A stretch of 8,298 nucleotides of DNA from Anaerolineales bacterium (GTDB taxonomy: Bacteria > Chloroflexota > Anaerolineae > Anaerolineales > E44-bin32), in assembly GCA_023144145.1 (NCBI GenBank), contig JAGLGG010000175.1, forward strand, positions 1 through 8,298. The letters run 5' to 3'. The first letter of the stretch is position 1. The number at the start of each line of letters is the position of its first letter. The notes beneath the pieces were generated by a model. It saw only the letters and a list, made by a program, of their open reading frames with translations. It made no database searches and was not told the DNA's origin. The position numbers and the translations under genes are program-made. Below, piece after piece: positions 7,102 to 8,298 of the stretch.

Positions 7102-8298
7102 TTATGAGAATGGCTTTATCGTCCCCGCCTCAATTTCCCAAATATTTGCATCGTCCTGGAAATTTTTATCAAACATACTCAGGTCTGCGGAGGTCAGGAT
7201 CGCTTGGTTTACATTTCCCACACACTGTAACAAATCCTCTCGGCGGTAGGGGTCTAACTCTGCAAGCACTTCATCTAACAATAAAACCGGCCATTCCCCC
7301 GTGCGCTGGTGGAGCCAATCGACCTCACCCAGTTTCATGGCGAGCATGGCGGTCCGATTTTGACCACGTGAGCCATACATGCGAAGATCGATGCCATCCA
7401 CGATGAACCGAAAATTATCGCGGTGTGGTCCGAGAATCGTCGTCCCACGCGCAAGTTCTTCTCTGCGAGAGTTGGATAGGGAATTGAACAGACCGGAGCG
7501 AATCTCTTCTCGTGAAATTGAACTCCAGTTTATGTCGGAGCTTAGGGGCAAACCCAGTTGGTCTTGGGGTAGATCGAGGGGGTGATAGGAAGGCGCGTAC
7601 TCCAAAGTAATGCTTTCACGATCGCGCGTGAGCTTGCGATGAATTTCGGAGGCATTATTTTCGAGTTCCTCCAGTGCGATCATTCGAGCACGCATCAAGG
7701 TGGCACCGAATTCTGCGATCTGCTCATCCCAAAATTGCAGTTCCGCTCCACCATTTCCTCGGTCTTGCAGTTTCTTCAGAAGGGCGTTTCTTTGAGAGAG
7801 CACTTTCGAATAGTCAGATAATGCAGCTGCGTAGGTTGGGTCTGATTGGGAAAGCGCGTTATTGAGATATTTTCGCCTTTCGCCAGGAGGGCCTTCTACA
7901 ACACGCATGTCCTGTGGCAGAAATAAAACCGTGTTGAAACCGCCGGCAAGATCTTTGGCCCTACGTTTTAGGCCATTGATGAGTATTTCTTTCTTCAGAC
8001 GTTGATCTCGAGTTGGAGTAGACGACTCAAGGACAATGCGAATCTCGATCCGTTGTAAGCGTCCCGCTTTGAGTATTTCAGCTACCAGGCGGGAGAAGGG
8101 GGGTGTCTCCTTTAAAGCTAGAAAATTGATGAGTTGGCGATCACTGGCTGCATGAGGAGAGTTCGCGCTGGTTAAATAGGACAGCGCCTCCAGAAGGCTT
8201 GTTTTCCCCTGCGCATTCTGACCAACCAAAATCGATGGCCCTTCTGGAAAGTCAATTTCCAGTCGAACGAAATTTCGAAAATTGGTCAGTGATAGGTG
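7102..8298 (-). CDS. recF: DNA replication and repair protein RecF, first few codons outside window
   Basis: RecF is an SMC/ABC-like ATPase that binds gapped DNA and, with RecO and RecR, loads RecA at single-strand gaps. The frame is open through the right edge: the first visible residues are HLSLTNFRNF, the usual RecF N-terminus, so only about three or four codons are missing. Counting visible residues, Walker A is GQNAQGKTS (26-34), a family segment FLPQDM to PGERRKYLNNAL lies at about 126-149, GPHRD is at 290-294, the ABC signature SRGQNRT at 310-316, Walker B VLLLDE at 338-343 and the D-loop AELD at 346-349. A TSAD segment near 369 takes the place of the switch region. The 398 visible residues make it slightly long for the family. 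All catalytic motifs are intact. The stop TAA is at 7102-7104. The gene converges on rsmG; its promoter and any dnaA or dnaN neighbour would lie to the right of the window. Confidence 0.96.
   Translation of the reverse strand, partial: HLSLTNFRNFVRLEIDFPEGPSILVGQNAQGKTSLLEALSYLTSANSPHAASDRQLINFLALKETPPFSRLVAEILKAGRLQRIEIRIVLESSTPTRDQRLKKEILINGLKRRAKDLAGGFNTVLFLPQDMRVVEGPPGERRKYLNNALSQSDPTYAAALSDYSKVLSQRNALLKKLQDRGNGGAELQFWDEQIAEFGATLMRARMIALEELENNASEIHRKLTRDRESITLEYAPSYHPLDLPQDQLGLPLSSDINWSSISREEIRSGLFNSLSNSRREELARGTTILGPHRDNFRFIVDGIDLRMYGSRGQNRTAMLAMKLGEVDWLHQRTGEWPVLLLDEVLAELDPYRREDLLQCVGNVNQAILTSADLSMFDKNFQDDANIWEIEAGTIKPFS

Noticed and set aside
7092..7406. A 104-codon plus-strand open frame opposite the recF 3' end
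   Set aside because: It is antisense to conserved RecF motifs (signature and Walker B regions) and its product shows no recognisable domain.

Overview
The window looks like ordinary bacterial chromosome of moderate G+C, with no phage, insertion sequence, CRISPR array, tRNA or rRNA that I can recognise. The style of the proteins (a soluble sensor kinase with three GAF domains, a class 3 type L-asparaginase, the particular RecF and RsmG variants) suggests Chloroflexota, possibly Anaerolineae. That assignment is inference from general resemblance, not from a marker gene or a search.

Layout. Positions 1-1169 (minus strand) hold the first 389 codons of a Rossmann-fold, SDR-like oxidoreductase whose 3' end lies outside the window. 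A 462-base divergent intergenic region (1170-1631) follows; it carries an extended -10 promoter and several inverted repeats. Four genes then run on the plus strand: a cytosolic GAF-GAF-GAF-PAS histidine kinase (1632-4241), a metallo-beta-lactamase-fold protein with a degenerate metal site (start probably 4355, end 5191), a class 3 type L-asparaginase (5240-6271), and rsmG, the 16S rRNA m7G527 methyltransferase (start probably 6288, end 7025). A 76-base convergent gap with a perfect 18-bp palindrome separates rsmG from recF (7102-8298, minus strand), which lacks only its first few codons at the window edge.

How the genes fit together. The four plus-strand genes are closely spaced (113, 48 and 16 bases with the preferred starts) and could be co-transcribed, but I see no single pathway that joins them. 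The kinase has no response regulator inside the window. rsmG and recF often lie near the replication origin in bacteria, yet here they face each other and I see no DnaA-box cluster, so the window may sit near a rearranged origin region or simply be a lineage-specific arrangement.

I did not find a convincing new multi-gene system. The points most worth a second look are the altered metal ligands of the MBL-fold protein, the 11-bp inverted repeat in the kinase leader, the palindrome between rsmG and recF, and the uncharacterised SDR-like protein.
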